From positions 1 to 53,710 of the forward strand of contig NZ_VIRS01000045.1 of the NCBI RefSeq assembly GCF_006912135.1: a stretch of 53,710 nucleotides of DNA. The letters are read 5' to 3'. Positions 35,684 to 44,465 of this stretch are shown piece after piece (within the stretch, counting starts at the first letter, position 1; every line of letters starts with the position of its first letter). The notes below the pieces were generated by a model. It did no database searches. It was not told the origin of the DNA and worked only from the letters and a program-made list of their open reading frames with translations. The position numbers and the translations under genes were made by a program. The stretch comes from Cryptosporangium phraense. Lineage in GTDB: Bacteria; Actinomycetota; Actinomycetes; Mycobacteriales; Cryptosporangiaceae.

Positions 35684-37736
35684 CCGCGTCCGGCGAGGAC
35701 GCGGCCAGCTCGACCACGAAACAGGCGCCGGTCGGGCGGTTGGGGCGGTAGCCCAGCCCGATCCGCCCGGCGTCGGCCAGCGTCCGGACGATGTACAGGC
35801 CCAGCCCGGTGCCCCGCTTCGTCGTCGCGACCCCGGTCTCGGCCCGGCTGAACCGGTCGAACAGCTGAGGGACGAACTCCGGCGGCACGCCCTCGCCGTG
35901 GTCGCACACACAGAGCTCGACGATCGCCCCGCGGGCCGCCGCGGTCAGGTCGAACGGCGGCGCGCCGTACTTCACCGCGTTGCCCAGCAGGTTCGTCACG
36001 ATCTGTTGGAGGTGCCCGGGGTCGGCGCGGACGTACGTGCCGTCCGGAACCGACACCGTCACGTCCAGGGCCTCGTCCGGCGGCAGCGTGAGCACCGCGT
36101 CGTGCAGGGCGGCTCGCAGCTCGACCGGCACGGCCTTCGGGGTCAGCACCCCGGCGTCCAGCTGCGCGACCGTGAGGATGTCCTCGACCAGCCCGTTCAG
36201 CCGGTGCCCGGCGCCGGCGATCCCGAGCAGGTACTGCTTCTTCCGCGGCTCGGGCAGGTGCTCCCAGTCGTCGGCCAGCGTCTCGGCGTACCCGAGGATG
36301 CCGGTGATCGGCTGCCGGACGTCGTGCGAGAGCATCGCGACGAAGTCGGCCATCCGGTCGCGGGCGTCGGTGAGGTCGTCGTTCGTGCGCTCGAGCTCGT
36401 CGGCGTGCTCGGCGAGCTGGGTGCGGGCCGCGGCCTCCTCGGCCTCCAGCCGCTTCCGCTCGGTGATGTCGACGACCTGGACGGTGAACTGGGCCGGTTG
36501 GTTCTCCAGGTCGCGGAGCAGCGTGGCGGTCGTCGCCCCGTGGACGACGTGCCCGTCGGCCCGCAGGTACCGCTTCTCCAGCGTGAAGCCGGGCGTGGTG
36601 CCGGCCAGCGCCTCGCGGACCGGGTCGTCGGTGGCCGAGCGGTCGTCCGGGTGGGTCACGTCGGCGGACGTGAGCTGCAGCAACGCGTCCGGCGAATAGC
36701 CGAGCATGGTGCAGAACGCCTGGTTGGCCTGGCGGAACCGGCCGGTGAGATCGACGATCGCCATGCCGACCAGCGACCGGTCGAAGACCGTGCGGAACCG
36801 CTGTTCGGACAGGCGCAGCTCGCGGCGGCTGCGGGCCCCGCGGGCCGCGACCGCGACCGCGATCAGGCCGACGGTGGCCGCGGTGGCCAGCCCGACCCGG
36901 CCGGCCGTGGTCGCGCCGGAGAGCGGGGCGTAGAGCGCGGAATCGGGCACGGTCGCGATCAGCCGCCAGCCGGTGCCGCTGACCGGATAGGCGCTGAACG
37001 TCCAGCCCGCCCCGCCGGACGTGTACGTCCCGGCGACCCGGCCGGACGCGCGGAGCTTCGCCGCGAGCGCCGGCTCGGCGGTGCTCAACGCGCCGGTCCG
37101 GCTGGTCACCGCGCGGTTGGCGGCCACCGTCCGGCCCGCGCCGTCGACCAGGTAGACCCGGTTGCCGGGGATCGAGAGCGCCTTCGTGAGATAGGACGAG
37201 AGCGGGCTGCGAGCCACCTCGACGGCACCGGAGAACACCCGCCGTCCGTAGGCCGTCTCGTACGGCATCGCGAACGCGGTCACCGCGACGTGACGGCTGG
37301 CCGAGGGCACGACGGCAGAGACGGCCGGCGTCCCGTTGAGGACCGCGGTGCGCAGGTGGGCGTAGCCGCCGAGCAGGTTCTTCCCGATCAGCGCCGGGTT
37401 CCGGGGCTCGACGTGCAGCACCCGGCCCCGGGAGTCGACGAGGACGGCCGCCGGGTAGCCGAACGTCGTCACCGACCGGCGGAAGTCCTCGTCGCTGACC
37501 GTCTTCCCGGAGAGGAACCGCTCGGCCTGGGTGCGTTCCCGAGCCAGCACGTCCTGGACGTAGCTGGACACGAACTGGCTGCCCAGCGACACCCGGGCGT
37601 CGAACCGCTCGAGCAGGTCGGTACGGCTGGACTGCTGGGCCCAGGACAGCGCCCCGGCCCCGACCACGCACAGGACGAGCCAGATCGCGGCCGGCAGCAG
37701 GAGATCCCGCACTCCGGTCCAGGTTCCGTTCCTCAC
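35643..37736 (-). CDS. Membrane sensor histidine kinase (dCache-PAS-HisKA-HATPase)
   Basis: A 697-residue kinase with a TM helix at about 11-31, an extracellular double-Cache sensor to about 280 (YPAAVLVDSRGRVLHVEPRNP, GWRLIATVPDSALYAPLSG) and a second TM helix near 285-300. A PAS domain (FRTVFDRSLVGMAIVDLTG) and a coiled linker follow. HisKA has H471 (MLSHDVRQPITG), and the HATPase domain has NLLGNAVKYG and GTGLGLYIVRTLADAG. No receiver is attached and no response regulator is adjacent. The GTG start lies 27 bp after the GAF gene stop, so the two may be co-transcribed. Confidence 0.9.
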   Translation of the reverse strand: MRNGTWTGVRDLLLPAAIWLVLCVVGAGALSWAQQSSRTDLLERFDARVSLGSQFVSSYVQDVLARERTQAERFLSGKTVSDEDFRRSVTTFGYPAAVLVDSRGRVLHVEPRNPALIGKNLLGGYAHLRTAVLNGTPAVSAVVPSASRHVAVTAFAMPYETAYGRRVFSGAVEVARSPLSSYLTKALSIPGNRVYLVDGAGRTVAANRAVTSRTGALSTAEPALAAKLRASGRVAGTYTSGGAGWTFSAYPVSGTGWRLIATVPDSALYAPLSGATTAGRVGLATAATVGLIAVAVAARGARSRRELRLSEQRFRTVFDRSLVGMAIVDLTGRFRQANQAFCTMLGYSPDALLQLTSADVTHPDDRSATDDPVREALAGTTPGFTLEKRYLRADGHVVHGATTATLLRDLENQPAQFTVQVVDITERKRLEAEEAAARTQLAEHADELERTNDDLTDARDRMADFVAMLSHDVRQPITGILGYAETLADDWEHLPEPRKKQYLLGIAGAGHRLNGLVEDILTVAQLDAGVLTPKAVPVELRAALHDAVLTLPPDEALDVTVSVPDGTYVRADPGHLQQIVTNLLGNAVKYGAPPFDLTAAARGAIVELCVCDHGEGVPPEFVPQLFDRFSRAETGVATTKRGTGLGLYIVRTLADAGRIGLGYRPNRPTGACFVVELAASSPDAVTTAASAVRERGT

Positions 37737-37763
37737 TACCGGAACTTAACCACGCCAAAGGTG

Positions 37764-38279
37764 CTAATTACGTCTATACCGCTCCAGCGTGGTCACGATC
37801 TGCCCGGCCGCCTCGGTCAGCGTCGCGAGCTCGGCCTCGGAGAACTCGCGCGGCCGCATCCCGAACACGCAGTGGGTGCCGATGACCTGGCCGTCCGGCG
37901 TGCTCAACGGCGCCCCGGCGTAGCTGCGGACGCCCTGGTGGACGACGAACGGGTTGTCGTGCTCCTCCGGGTCGAGCGTCAGGTCCGGGATGACCTTGAG
38001 CTCGCCGGTCTGGACCGTGCGCACGCAGAACGACCACTCGATCGGCACGTTCACCGCGTCGCCGTACTGGCTCACGCCGTAGCTGCCGCGCACCATCGCG
38101 GCCGAGTCGAGCATCAGGTTCGTCAGCGCGACCGGCTGGCCCAGCTTCTCGGCGGTCCGGGCCGCGATCACGTCCAGCTCGGCGATCAGCGCCGGGTCGG
38201 TCAGGTCGTAGTTCGCGACCGCCTGCAGCCGGTCGAACGCGGCCAGCGCGTCCCGGTCGGCCTCGGTCAGCTGCTTCAC
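37764..38279 (-). CDS. Stand-alone GAF domain protein
   Basis: A 171-residue single GAF domain with PVALTNLMLDSAAMVRGSYG, FCVRTVQTGELKVIPDLT and GAPLSTPDGQVIGTHCVFG. This subgroup lacks any output domain. The GTG start overlaps the upstream 98-residue protein's stop (GTGA), and the histidine kinase follows 27 bp downstream, so it may sense a small molecule for that pathway. Confidence 0.85.
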   Translation of the reverse strand: MKQLTEADRDALAAFDRLQAVANYDLTDPALIAELDVIAARTAEKLGQPVALTNLMLDSAAMVRGSYGVSQYGDAVNVPIEWSFCVRTVQTGELKVIPDLTLDPEEHDNPFVVHQGVRSYAGAPLSTPDGQVIGTHCVFGMRPREFSEAELATLTEAAGQIVTTLERYRRN

Positions 38280-38572
38280 GACGCTGCGCCGTCCTGGATC
38301 AGGGCCTGGGCCTGGGCGAGGCGGTCGTGGCTGGCGACCCGGATCGCCAGCGCCTCGCCGCAGAGCGCGGTCACCGGCGCGCCGGCCCGCATCGCGTCGA
38401 GCATGCGTTCGATCGCGCCCGGCCCGGTCTCCTCGCCGTCGAGGCCCGCGCTCGACAGCAGGTCGGCCCACACGCCGTCGCTCTGCGGGCCGTAGATCCG
38501 CTGCACGGCACGGTGCGCCTCCGCGAGATCGGGCCGGGCCAGGCCGGCGATCATGGTGGCGTTCGTGGTCAT
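38276..38572 (-). CDS. Conserved-looking 98-residue protein of unknown function
   Basis: A small, mostly helical, acidic protein without membrane or known enzymatic motifs; DLAEAHRAVQRIYGPQSDGVW is its most distinctive part. GAGAGG lies 7 nt before the ATG. It is translationally coupled to the GAF protein and is therefore probably real and works with it. Confidence 0.7.
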   Translation of the reverse strand: MTTNATMIAGLARPDLAEAHRAVQRIYGPQSDGVWADLLSSAGLDGEETGPGAIERMLDAMRAGAPVTALCGEALAIRVASHDRLAQAQALIQDGAAS

Positions 38573-38640
38573 GGGAGTGCCTCTCCGGGATTCCTGGGGT
38601 CCGATCGGCCGTTCCGGCCGCGATCTGAGCAGTCCAGACT

Positions 38641-39249
38641 GTGGGGGTGGCGAACTTCTCCCCCGGATTCCACGGCCGGCGCCGACCGGTCGCGACTGGC
38701 CTGCTCCCGCCCGGCCAGTACCCGACCGACGGCTTCCCGGTGCTCTCCGCCGGTCCGACGCCCCGCGTCCTTCCGGACGCCTGGGAGTTCTCGCTGACGA
38801 CCGAGGACGGCACCCGCCGTACCTGGTCGTGGGCCGAACTGCAGGCGCTGCCGCACGCGACGCCGACCGTCGACATCCACTGCGTCACCAAGTGGTCGAA
38901 GTTCGGCACGAGCTGGGAAGGCGTCTCGTTCGACACGCTGCTGGACGGCGTCGAGACCGCGGCGCCGTACGCGCTCGTGCACAGCTACGGCGGTTACACG
39001 ACGAACCTGCCGCTGGCCGACCTGCGCGGCGGCAAGGCCTGGATCGTCTTCTCGTTCGACGGCAAGCCGCTCGACCCGGAGCACGGCGGCCCGGCCCGGC
39101 TGCTCGTCCCGCACCTGTACTTCTGGAAGTCGGCGAAGTGGGTCCGCCGGGTGGAGCTGCTCACCACCGAGAAGAAGGGCTTCTGGGAGCGGGTCGGCTA
39201 CCACAACTACGGCGATCCCTGGCGCGAGCAGCGCTACGACGGCGACTGA
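38641..39249 (+). CDS. Small molybdopterin-dependent oxidoreductase (sulfite oxidase fold)
   Basis: A 202-residue protein made of the sulfite oxidase catalytic fold alone. The Mo-ligating Cys is in TVDIHCVTKWSKFGTSWEGV, followed by HSYGGYTTNLPLAD and PARLLVPHLYFWKSAKWV. It lacks the dimerisation domain and any signal peptide. The GTG at 38641 (or 38647) has no clear ribosome site. The natural substrate of these short proteins is unknown. Confidence 0.82.
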   Translation: MGVANFSPGFHGRRRPVATGLLPPGQYPTDGFPVLSAGPTPRVLPDAWEFSLTTEDGTRRTWSWAELQALPHATPTVDIHCVTKWSKFGTSWEGVSFDTLLDGVETAAPYALVHSYGGYTTNLPLADLRGGKAWIVFSFDGKPLDPEHGGPARLLVPHLYFWKSAKWVRRVELLTTEKKGFWERVGYHNYGDPWREQRYDGD

Positions 39250-39356
39250 GCTCGGGGCGGCGCGAACGGCGACCCATACGCCAGACTTCCCGGGCGAGGC
39301 GCGATATCGGCCCTATTGAGGCCTTTAACCGGAGACGCGCCGGGTGGGGGTCGACC

Positions 39357-40265
39357 ATGGAACAGCGCCGGTGGAGCAGACGACGGGCGCTGGCGCTCGG
39401 CGCCCCGCTGGGACTCAGCGCGACCGGCATCGCGCTGGCCGGGTTGTCGTCCCGGCCGGAGGGCGGCCGGGGTGGCGCCGGGGCCGAGCTACCGACGTCG
39501 ATCGACGCGGCCGCGCTGGCGCTGCTCGGGGAGTCCCGGGTCTGCCGCCCGACCGTCCAGGCGGCCCAGGGCCCGTACTGGTTCGACGTCGACCGGCTGC
39601 GCACCGACCTCCGGGAGAACCGGCCGGGGACGCCGCTGCGGCTGGTGTTCCGGGTCGTCGACGGGGCCGGGTGCACGGACCGGCCGGTGCCGGACGCGGT
39701 CGTCGAGGTGTGGCACTGCGACGCGGCCGGGCGGTACTCCGGCTTCGAGACGCCCGGCGGCGTCGCTGTGCCTGCCCCTCCTCCGGGCTGGCCGAACGAC
39801 CTCGGCCCGGAGCCGCCCGCGGCCGACCCGACCGGTGACCCGATGGGCTACGCGACCCGGACGTCCGACGGCTCGTACAGCCGGGGCGACGCGGAGGCCC
39901 AGCCGACCGACGACGGGACGTTCCTGCGCGGCGCGCAGATCGCCGACGCCCAGGGCGTCGTGCGGTTCGCGACGATCTACCCGGGCTGGTACGTCGGACG
40001 CGCGCCCCACGTCCACGTCAAGGTGCACCTCGACCGGCGGACGGTGCTGGCCACCCAGGTGTTCCTCGACGACGCGGCGAGCGCGCGGATCTACGCGTCG
40101 GCGCCCTACCGCCCGGGCGCGCTCCGCAACGCCGACGACGAGCAGTTCGACGCGTCCGCGCAGCTCACCGTCCGGACGTTCGGCGACGCGCAGATCGCCG
40201 CGATCACCCTCGGCGTCGATCTCCTGCGGGTGCCGGCCGCGGCCGGTGGAGGCTCCCTACCCTAG
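39357..40265 (+). CDS. Tat-exported intradiol ring-cleavage dioxygenase-like protein
   Basis: A 302-residue protein with a Tat signal (twin Arg in RRWSRRRALALG) and an intradiol dioxygenase domain. Likely iron ligands are Y127 (GRYSGF), Y212 within YPGWYVGRAPHVHVKVH, and H218 and H220. The N-terminal dimerisation domain of catechol dioxygenases is absent, as in the secreted family members that act on free aromatics. Its stop codon lies inside the copper-responsive operator of the next operon. Confidence 0.86.
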   Translation: MEQRRWSRRRALALGAPLGLSATGIALAGLSSRPEGGRGGAGAELPTSIDAAALALLGESRVCRPTVQAAQGPYWFDVDRLRTDLRENRPGTPLRLVFRVVDGAGCTDRPVPDAVVEVWHCDAAGRYSGFETPGGVAVPAPPPGWPNDLGPEPPAADPTGDPMGYATRTSDGSYSRGDAEAQPTDDGTFLRGAQIADAQGVVRFATIYPGWYVGRAPHVHVKVHLDRRTVLATQVFLDDAASARIYASAPYRPGALRNADDEQFDASAQLTVRTFGDAQIAAITLGVDLLRVPAAAGGGSLP

Positions 40266-40272
40266 GGGGGTA
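40258..40272. promoter_or_regulatory. Candidate CsoR operator
   Basis: TACCCTAGGGGGGTA is a G-tract pseudopalindrome of the type bound by copper-sensing CsoR proteins. TACAGT at 40271-40276 could be the -10 element, so binding would block the promoter of csoR-copZ-copA. It overlaps the end of the dioxygenase gene. Confidence 0.8.
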
Positions 40273-40308
40273 CAGTATCGGCCGGAGCAGCCGACCCGGG
40301 AGGCAACC

Positions 40309-40593
40309 GTGGCGCACGCGTACATCGGCGACAAGGACGCCTACCTCAAGCGACTGCGTCGCATCGAGGGCCAGATCCGCGGGCTGCAACGGATGGTCGA
40401 GCAGGAGGAGTACTGCATCGACATCCTCACCCAGGTCTCGGCCGCGACGAAGGCGTTGCAGTCGGTCGCGCTCGGGCTGCTCGACGAGCACCTCGCGCAC
40501 TGCGTGGTCGACGCGGCCCGCGAGGGCGGCCCGGAGGCCGAGACCAAGGTGCGCGAGGCGTCCGAGGCGATCGCGCGGCTCGTCCGGTCTTAG
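40309..40593 (+). CDS. csoR: Copper-sensing transcriptional repressor CsoR
   Basis: A 94-residue DUF156 repressor. The copper ligands fall at C36 (EEYCIDI), H61 and C65 (EHLAHC), the same numbers as in the Mycobacterium tuberculosis protein, with the typical helix GQIRGLQRMV. Cu(I) binding releases the repressor from DNA. The GTG start has GGGAGG 5 nt upstream. It heads the operon with copZ and copA. Confidence 0.93.
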   Translation: MAHAYIGDKDAYLKRLRRIEGQIRGLQRMVEQEEYCIDILTQVSAATKALQSVALGLLDEHLAHCVVDAAREGGPEAETKVREASEAIARLVRS

Positions 40594-40609
40594 TCAGAGG
40601 GGGAACATC

Positions 40610-40816
40610 ATGGCCGTCACGCAGACCTACCCGGTGACCGGGATGACCTGCCAGCACTGCGTCAACGCGGTGGAGTCCGAGGTGAGCGGGGTCGCCGGCG
40701 TCACCGGCGTCGACGTCGATCTGGCCGCGGGTGCGGTGACCGTCACCAGCGAGGCGCCGGTCGACCTGGAGGCGCTGCGCGCCGCCGTCGACGAGGCCGG
40801 GTACGTGCTTGCCTGA
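40610..40816 (+). CDS. copZ: Copper chaperone (heavy-metal-associated domain)
   Basis: A 68-residue ferredoxin-like HMA domain with the Cu(I) site GMTCQHC (C14, C17). It would carry Cu(I) to the ATPase encoded next. The 3' end overlaps copA by 8 bp. A purine-rich AGAGGGGGAA precedes the ATG. Confidence 0.93.
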   Translation: MAVTQTYPVTGMTCQHCVNAVESEVSGVAGVTGVDVDLAAGAVTVTSEAPVDLEALRAAVDEAGYVLA

Positions 40817-42932
40817 GATCACGCTCGACATCGGGGGTATGACCTGCGGGTCGTGTGCCGCCCGGGTCGAGCGCAAGCTGAACAAGCTCGACGGCGTCAG
40901 CGCGACCGTCAACTACGCCACCGAGACCGCGGCCGTGACGTATCCGGACGCGGTGTCGGTGCCGGACCTGGTCGCGCAGGTCGAGGCGGCCGGCTACACG
41001 GCCGAGGCGCCGGAGCCGGACTCCTTCCCGTGGCGCCTGGTCGCCGCCGTGGTACTCGGGCTGCCGGTGATTCTGCTGGCCATGGTGCCGGGCTGGCAGT
41101 TCGACGGCTGGCAGTGGGTGTCGCTGGCCCTGGCCACGCCGGTCGTCGCGTACTCCGGCTGGCCGTTCCACGCGGCCGCGCTGAAGAACCTGCGTCACGG
41201 CGCCACCACGATGGACACGCTGATCTCGCTGGGGACGCTGGCCGCGTACCTGTGGTCGGTGTGGGCGCTGGTGTTCGGGTCGGCGGGCGAGCTCGGCATG
41301 AGGCATCCGTTCTCGTTCACCGGCCCGGCCGGGGACCCGATCTACCTCGAGACCGCGGCCGGCGTCACCGCGTTCCTGCTGGCCGGGCGGTACGCCGAGG
41401 CCCGGGCCAAGCGCACCGCGGGCTCGGCCCTGCGTGAGCTGCTCGCGCTCGGGGCCAAGGACGTCGCCGTGCTCCGGGACGGGCGGGAATCGCGGGTGCC
41501 GGTGTCGGAGCTAACCGTCGGCGACGTCTTCGTCGTCCGGCCGGGCGAGACGATCGCCGCCGACGGGGTCGTGGCGGACGGGCGCTCGGCGGTCGACGTC
41601 TCGCGGATGACCGGGGAGTCGGTGCCGGCCGAGGTCGGGCCGGGCGACGCGGTCGTCGGCGGGTGCGTGAACGCGTCCGGGCGGCTGACCGTGCGCGCCA
41701 CCCGCGTCGGGCGGGAGACGCAGCTGGCCCGGATGGCCCAGCTCGTCGCCGAGGCGCAGAACGGCAAGGCGCCGGTGCAGCGGCTCGCGGACGAGATCTC
41801 GGCGATCTTCGTGCCGGTCGTGCTGGTGCTGGCGGTGGCGACGCTGGCCGGGTGGCTGGCGTCCGGGGCCGGGGCGACGGCGGCGTTCACCGCGGCCGTG
41901 GCCGTGCTGATCATCGCCTGCCCGTGTGCGCTGGGCCTGGCGACGCCGACCGCGCTGCTGGTCGGTACCGGCCGCGGGGCCCAGCTCGGGATCCTGATCC
42001 GCGGCCCGGAGGTACTGGAGTCGACGCGCCGGGTCGACACGATCGTCCTCGACAAGACCGGCACGCTGACGACCGGGGTCATGACGCTGGTGGCAGTACA
42101 GGCCGTCACCAGAGGCAACGAAGCCCTGCGCCTGGCCGCCGGCGTCGAGCGCGCCTCGGAGCACCCGATCGCGGCCGCGATCGCCGCCGCGGTGGACGAC
42201 CCGCCGCCGGTCACGGACTTCGTGGCGCTGCCGGGCCACGGCGCCCGGGGCACGGTCGACGGCCACACCGTCTACGTCGGCCGCCCGGCGGAGGCCGGTC
42301 CGACCAACGGCACCACCACGGTGGCGGTCGTCGTCGACGGGGAGACCTGGGCGCTGCTCGACGTCGCGGACGCTCCCCGGGAGTCCGGCCCGGACGCGGT
42401 GCGCGCGCTGCGGAAGCTCGGGCTCACGCCGTGGCTGGTCACCGGCGACGGCCCGGGTGCCGCCCGGCACGTCGCCGACCTGGTCGGCATCGACCCCGAG
42501 CACACGATCGCCGGGGCGCTGCCCACCGACAAGGTCGACGTCGTCAAGAAGCTCCAGGCCGATGGCCGGATCGTCGCGGTCGCCGGCGACGGCGTCAACG
42601 ACGCGGCCGCGCTGGCCCAGGCCGACCTCGGCCTGGCCATGGGCACCGGCACCGACGCCGCGATCGCCGCCGCCGACCTCACGCTGGTCAGCGGCGACCT
42701 GGCCAAGGCCCCGACCGCGATCCGGCTCTCCCGCGCGACGCTCGGGATCATCCGCGGCAACCTGTTCTGGGCCTTCGCCTACAACGTCGCCGCGCTGCCG
42801 CTGGCCGGCCTGGGCCTGCTCAACCCGATGATCGCGGGCGCCGCGATGGCGCTGTCGTCGGTGGCCGTGGTGCTCAACAGCCTCCGCCTGAGAGGCTTCC
42901 GGGCGACCCCCACTCCGGGTCGACCTGGCTGA
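40809..42932 (+). CDS. copA: Copper-exporting P1B-type ATPase
   Basis: A 707-residue copper pump with one N-terminal HMA domain (C13, C16 in GMTCGSC). The membrane metal site is C371-P-C373 (IIACPCALGLATPTA), the phosphorylated Asp is D415 in DKTGTLTTG, and the hinge motif is GDGVNDAAALAQADLG. The start appears to be TTG at 40809 overlapping copZ, since no ATG or GTG fits before the HMA domain. Its 3' end overlaps the convergent MarR gene by 59 bp. Confidence 0.93.
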   Translation: MPEITLDIGGMTCGSCAARVERKLNKLDGVSATVNYATETAAVTYPDAVSVPDLVAQVEAAGYTAEAPEPDSFPWRLVAAVVLGLPVILLAMVPGWQFDGWQWVSLALATPVVAYSGWPFHAAALKNLRHGATTMDTLISLGTLAAYLWSVWALVFGSAGELGMRHPFSFTGPAGDPIYLETAAGVTAFLLAGRYAEARAKRTAGSALRELLALGAKDVAVLRDGRESRVPVSELTVGDVFVVRPGETIAADGVVADGRSAVDVSRMTGESVPAEVGPGDAVVGGCVNASGRLTVRATRVGRETQLARMAQLVAEAQNGKAPVQRLADEISAIFVPVVLVLAVATLAGWLASGAGATAAFTAAVAVLIIACPCALGLATPTALLVGTGRGAQLGILIRGPEVLESTRRVDTIVLDKTGTLTTGVMTLVAVQAVTRGNEALRLAAGVERASEHPIAAAIAAAVDDPPPVTDFVALPGHGARGTVDGHTVYVGRPAEAGPTNGTTTVAVVVDGETWALLDVADAPRESGPDAVRALRKLGLTPWLVTGDGPGAARHVADLVGIDPEHTIAGALPTDKVDVVKKLQADGRIVAVAGDGVNDAAALAQADLGLAMGTGTDAAIAAADLTLVSGDLAKAPTAIRLSRATLGIIRGNLFWAFAYNVAALPLAGLGLLNPMIAGAAMALSSVAVVLNSLRLRGFRATPTPGRPG

Positions 42933-43374
42933 GCAGCACTCCCACCAGGTCCCCGAACTCCTCGAGCTGCTCGGTCGTCAGCGGTTCCACGACCAGCGAC
43001 CGGACGGTCGCGACGTGCCCGGGCGCGGTCGCCACGACCTTCTCCCAGCCCGCCTCGGTGAGCACGGCGTTGGTCGCGCGGCCGTCCTCCGGGCACGGCC
43101 GCCGCTCGACCCAGCCTCGCTGCTCGAGCCGCTTCACCACGTGTGACAGCCGCGAGAGCGACCCGTTGGCGAACTCGGCCAGCTGGCTCATCCGCAGCAC
43201 CCGGTCGGGCGCTTCGGACAGCCGCGACAACACCATGTAATCGAAATGGCTGATTCCGGCGTCGCGCTGCAACTGAGCGTCGAGCGCGGCCGGGAGCTTG
43301 ATCATCAGCCCCGCGAGCCGCAACCAGCTGCGCTGCTGGTCGGCGTCCAGCCAGGGCGAAGGAGAGCCGGTCAT
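42874..43374 (-). CDS. MarR-family transcriptional regulator
   Basis: A 166-residue winged-helix regulator (MSQLAEFANGSLSRLSHVVKRLEQRGWVERR, shown in parts: recognition helix near SLSRLSHVVKRL, wing PCPEDGRATNAVLTEAG). The ATG at 43374 has no ribosome site. A TACACT hexamer 6 nt upstream with TTGAAG 15 bp further suggests a leaderless transcript. It is divergent from the extradiol dioxygenase and probably represses it, and itself, through two TTGA-N4-TCAA sites. Confidence 0.87.
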   Translation of the reverse strand: MTGSPSPWLDADQQRSWLRLAGLMIKLPAALDAQLQRDAGISHFDYMVLSRLSEAPDRVLRMSQLAEFANGSLSRLSHVVKRLEQRGWVERRPCPEDGRATNAVLTEAGWEKVVATAPGHVATVRSLVVEPLTTEQLEEFGDLVGVLLSQVDPEWGSPGSLSGGGC

Positions 43375-43395
43375 GGTTCGAGTGTACGCCAAAAG

Positions 43396-43437
43396 TTGAC
43401 GCTTCAAGTTTCATACCGTATTTTATTGAGCGGTCAA
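43396..43437. promoter_or_regulatory. Promoter with two TTGA-N4-TCAA operators (MarR/dioxygenase)
   Basis: On the plus strand TTGACG (43396-43401), a 17-bp spacer and TATTTT (43419-43424) form a good housekeeping promoter for the dioxygenase. The palindromes TTGACGCTTCAA (43396-43407) and TTGAGCGGTCAA (43426-43437) bracket its -10 element, 30 bp apart. The first also covers the -35 of the leftward MarR promoter. Confidence 0.75.
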
Positions 43438-43455
43438 CTAATCGGAGGGATCCCC

Positions 43456-44301
43456 GTGCACCCGTTCGATCTCCACGTCCAGAAAACCGCCCAGGCCGAG
43501 CCGCACCGCCTCTGGACGCCCGACGACGGCGCACTCCCCTCGCTCTACCTCAGCCACGGCGCACCGCCGCTGTTCGAGGACTCGACCTGGATGGACCAGC
43601 TGTTCGCCTGGGCCCGCGCGCTGCCCAAGCCGACCGCGATCCTGATCGTCTCCGCGCACTGGGAGATGGCGCCGCTCTCGGTCAGCAGCACGCAGGCCAA
43701 CACCACGCCGGTCTACGACTTCGGCGGCTTCGACCCGCGCTACTACCGGATGCGCTACGACACCCCCGACTCGTCGTCGCTCGCCGCCGACCTGCTCAAG
43801 GTCCTGCCCGACACCGAGACCGTCTACGAGCACCGCGAGCGCGGGCTCGACCACGGTGCCTGGGTGCCGCTGAAGGTCATGTACCCGGACGCCGACATCC
43901 CGGTGCTGCAGATGAGCATCCCGACCCACGACCCGGCCCGCCTGCTCGCGCTCGGCGAGCGCCTCCGCCCGCTGCGCGAGCAGGGCGTCCTGGTGATCGG
44001 GTCCGGCTTCATGACCCATGGCCTGCGGTACCTCCGCGAGTTCAGTCTGGACGCCGCGGCGCCCGGCTGGTCGGCCGAGTTCGACGCCTGGGCGGCCGAC
44101 GCACTGGCCCGCGGCGACGTCGAGGAGCTGTCGAACTACCTCGGCCGCGCGCCGGGGATGCCGTACGCGCACCCGACCGTGGAACACTTCACGCCGCTGT
44201 TCGTGACTCTCGGCGCGGCCACCGACCCCGAGGCCCCGGTGACGACGACCGTCGACGGCTTCTTCCTCGGCCTGGCCAAACGGTCCTTTCAGGCAGCGTG
44301 A
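43456..44301 (+). CDS. Extradiol ring-cleavage dioxygenase, DODA/LigB type
   Basis: A 281-residue class III extradiol dioxygenase. Probable iron-binding His residues are in YLSHGAPPL and VSAHWEMAPLS, with further conserved His in RGLDHGAWVPL and SGFMTHGLRYL. The GTG start at 43456 has GGAGGG 6 nt upstream. The divergent MarR regulator and double operator suggest induction by an aromatic or quinone compound; the substrate is not known. Confidence 0.9.
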   Translation: MHPFDLHVQKTAQAEPHRLWTPDDGALPSLYLSHGAPPLFEDSTWMDQLFAWARALPKPTAILIVSAHWEMAPLSVSSTQANTTPVYDFGGFDPRYYRMRYDTPDSSSLAADLLKVLPDTETVYEHRERGLDHGAWVPLKVMYPDADIPVLQMSIPTHDPARLLALGERLRPLREQGVLVIGSGFMTHGLRYLREFSLDAAAPGWSAEFDAWAADALARGDVEELSNYLGRAPGMPYAHPTVEHFTPLFVTLGAATDPEAPVTTTVDGFFLGLAKRSFQAA

Positions 44302-44465
44302 TTCAGTGGTGACACTGATAACGGAGCGACGTTCAGGTAGTTCTGTCGTCGGACGAACAGTCTGGACGTCGCGTCACTGATCGTCCCCCAACGTCTGTTC
44401 CTGGAACCTGTGAAGCACGGCCGGAGGATCCGCAAAGGCCGTCACCGATTCGAGGAGCACGCACG

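Noticed and set aside
44304-44317. CAGTG-N4-CACTG after the dioxygenase gene as a terminator
   Set aside because: The stem is only 5 bp with no T-run, too weak to call.
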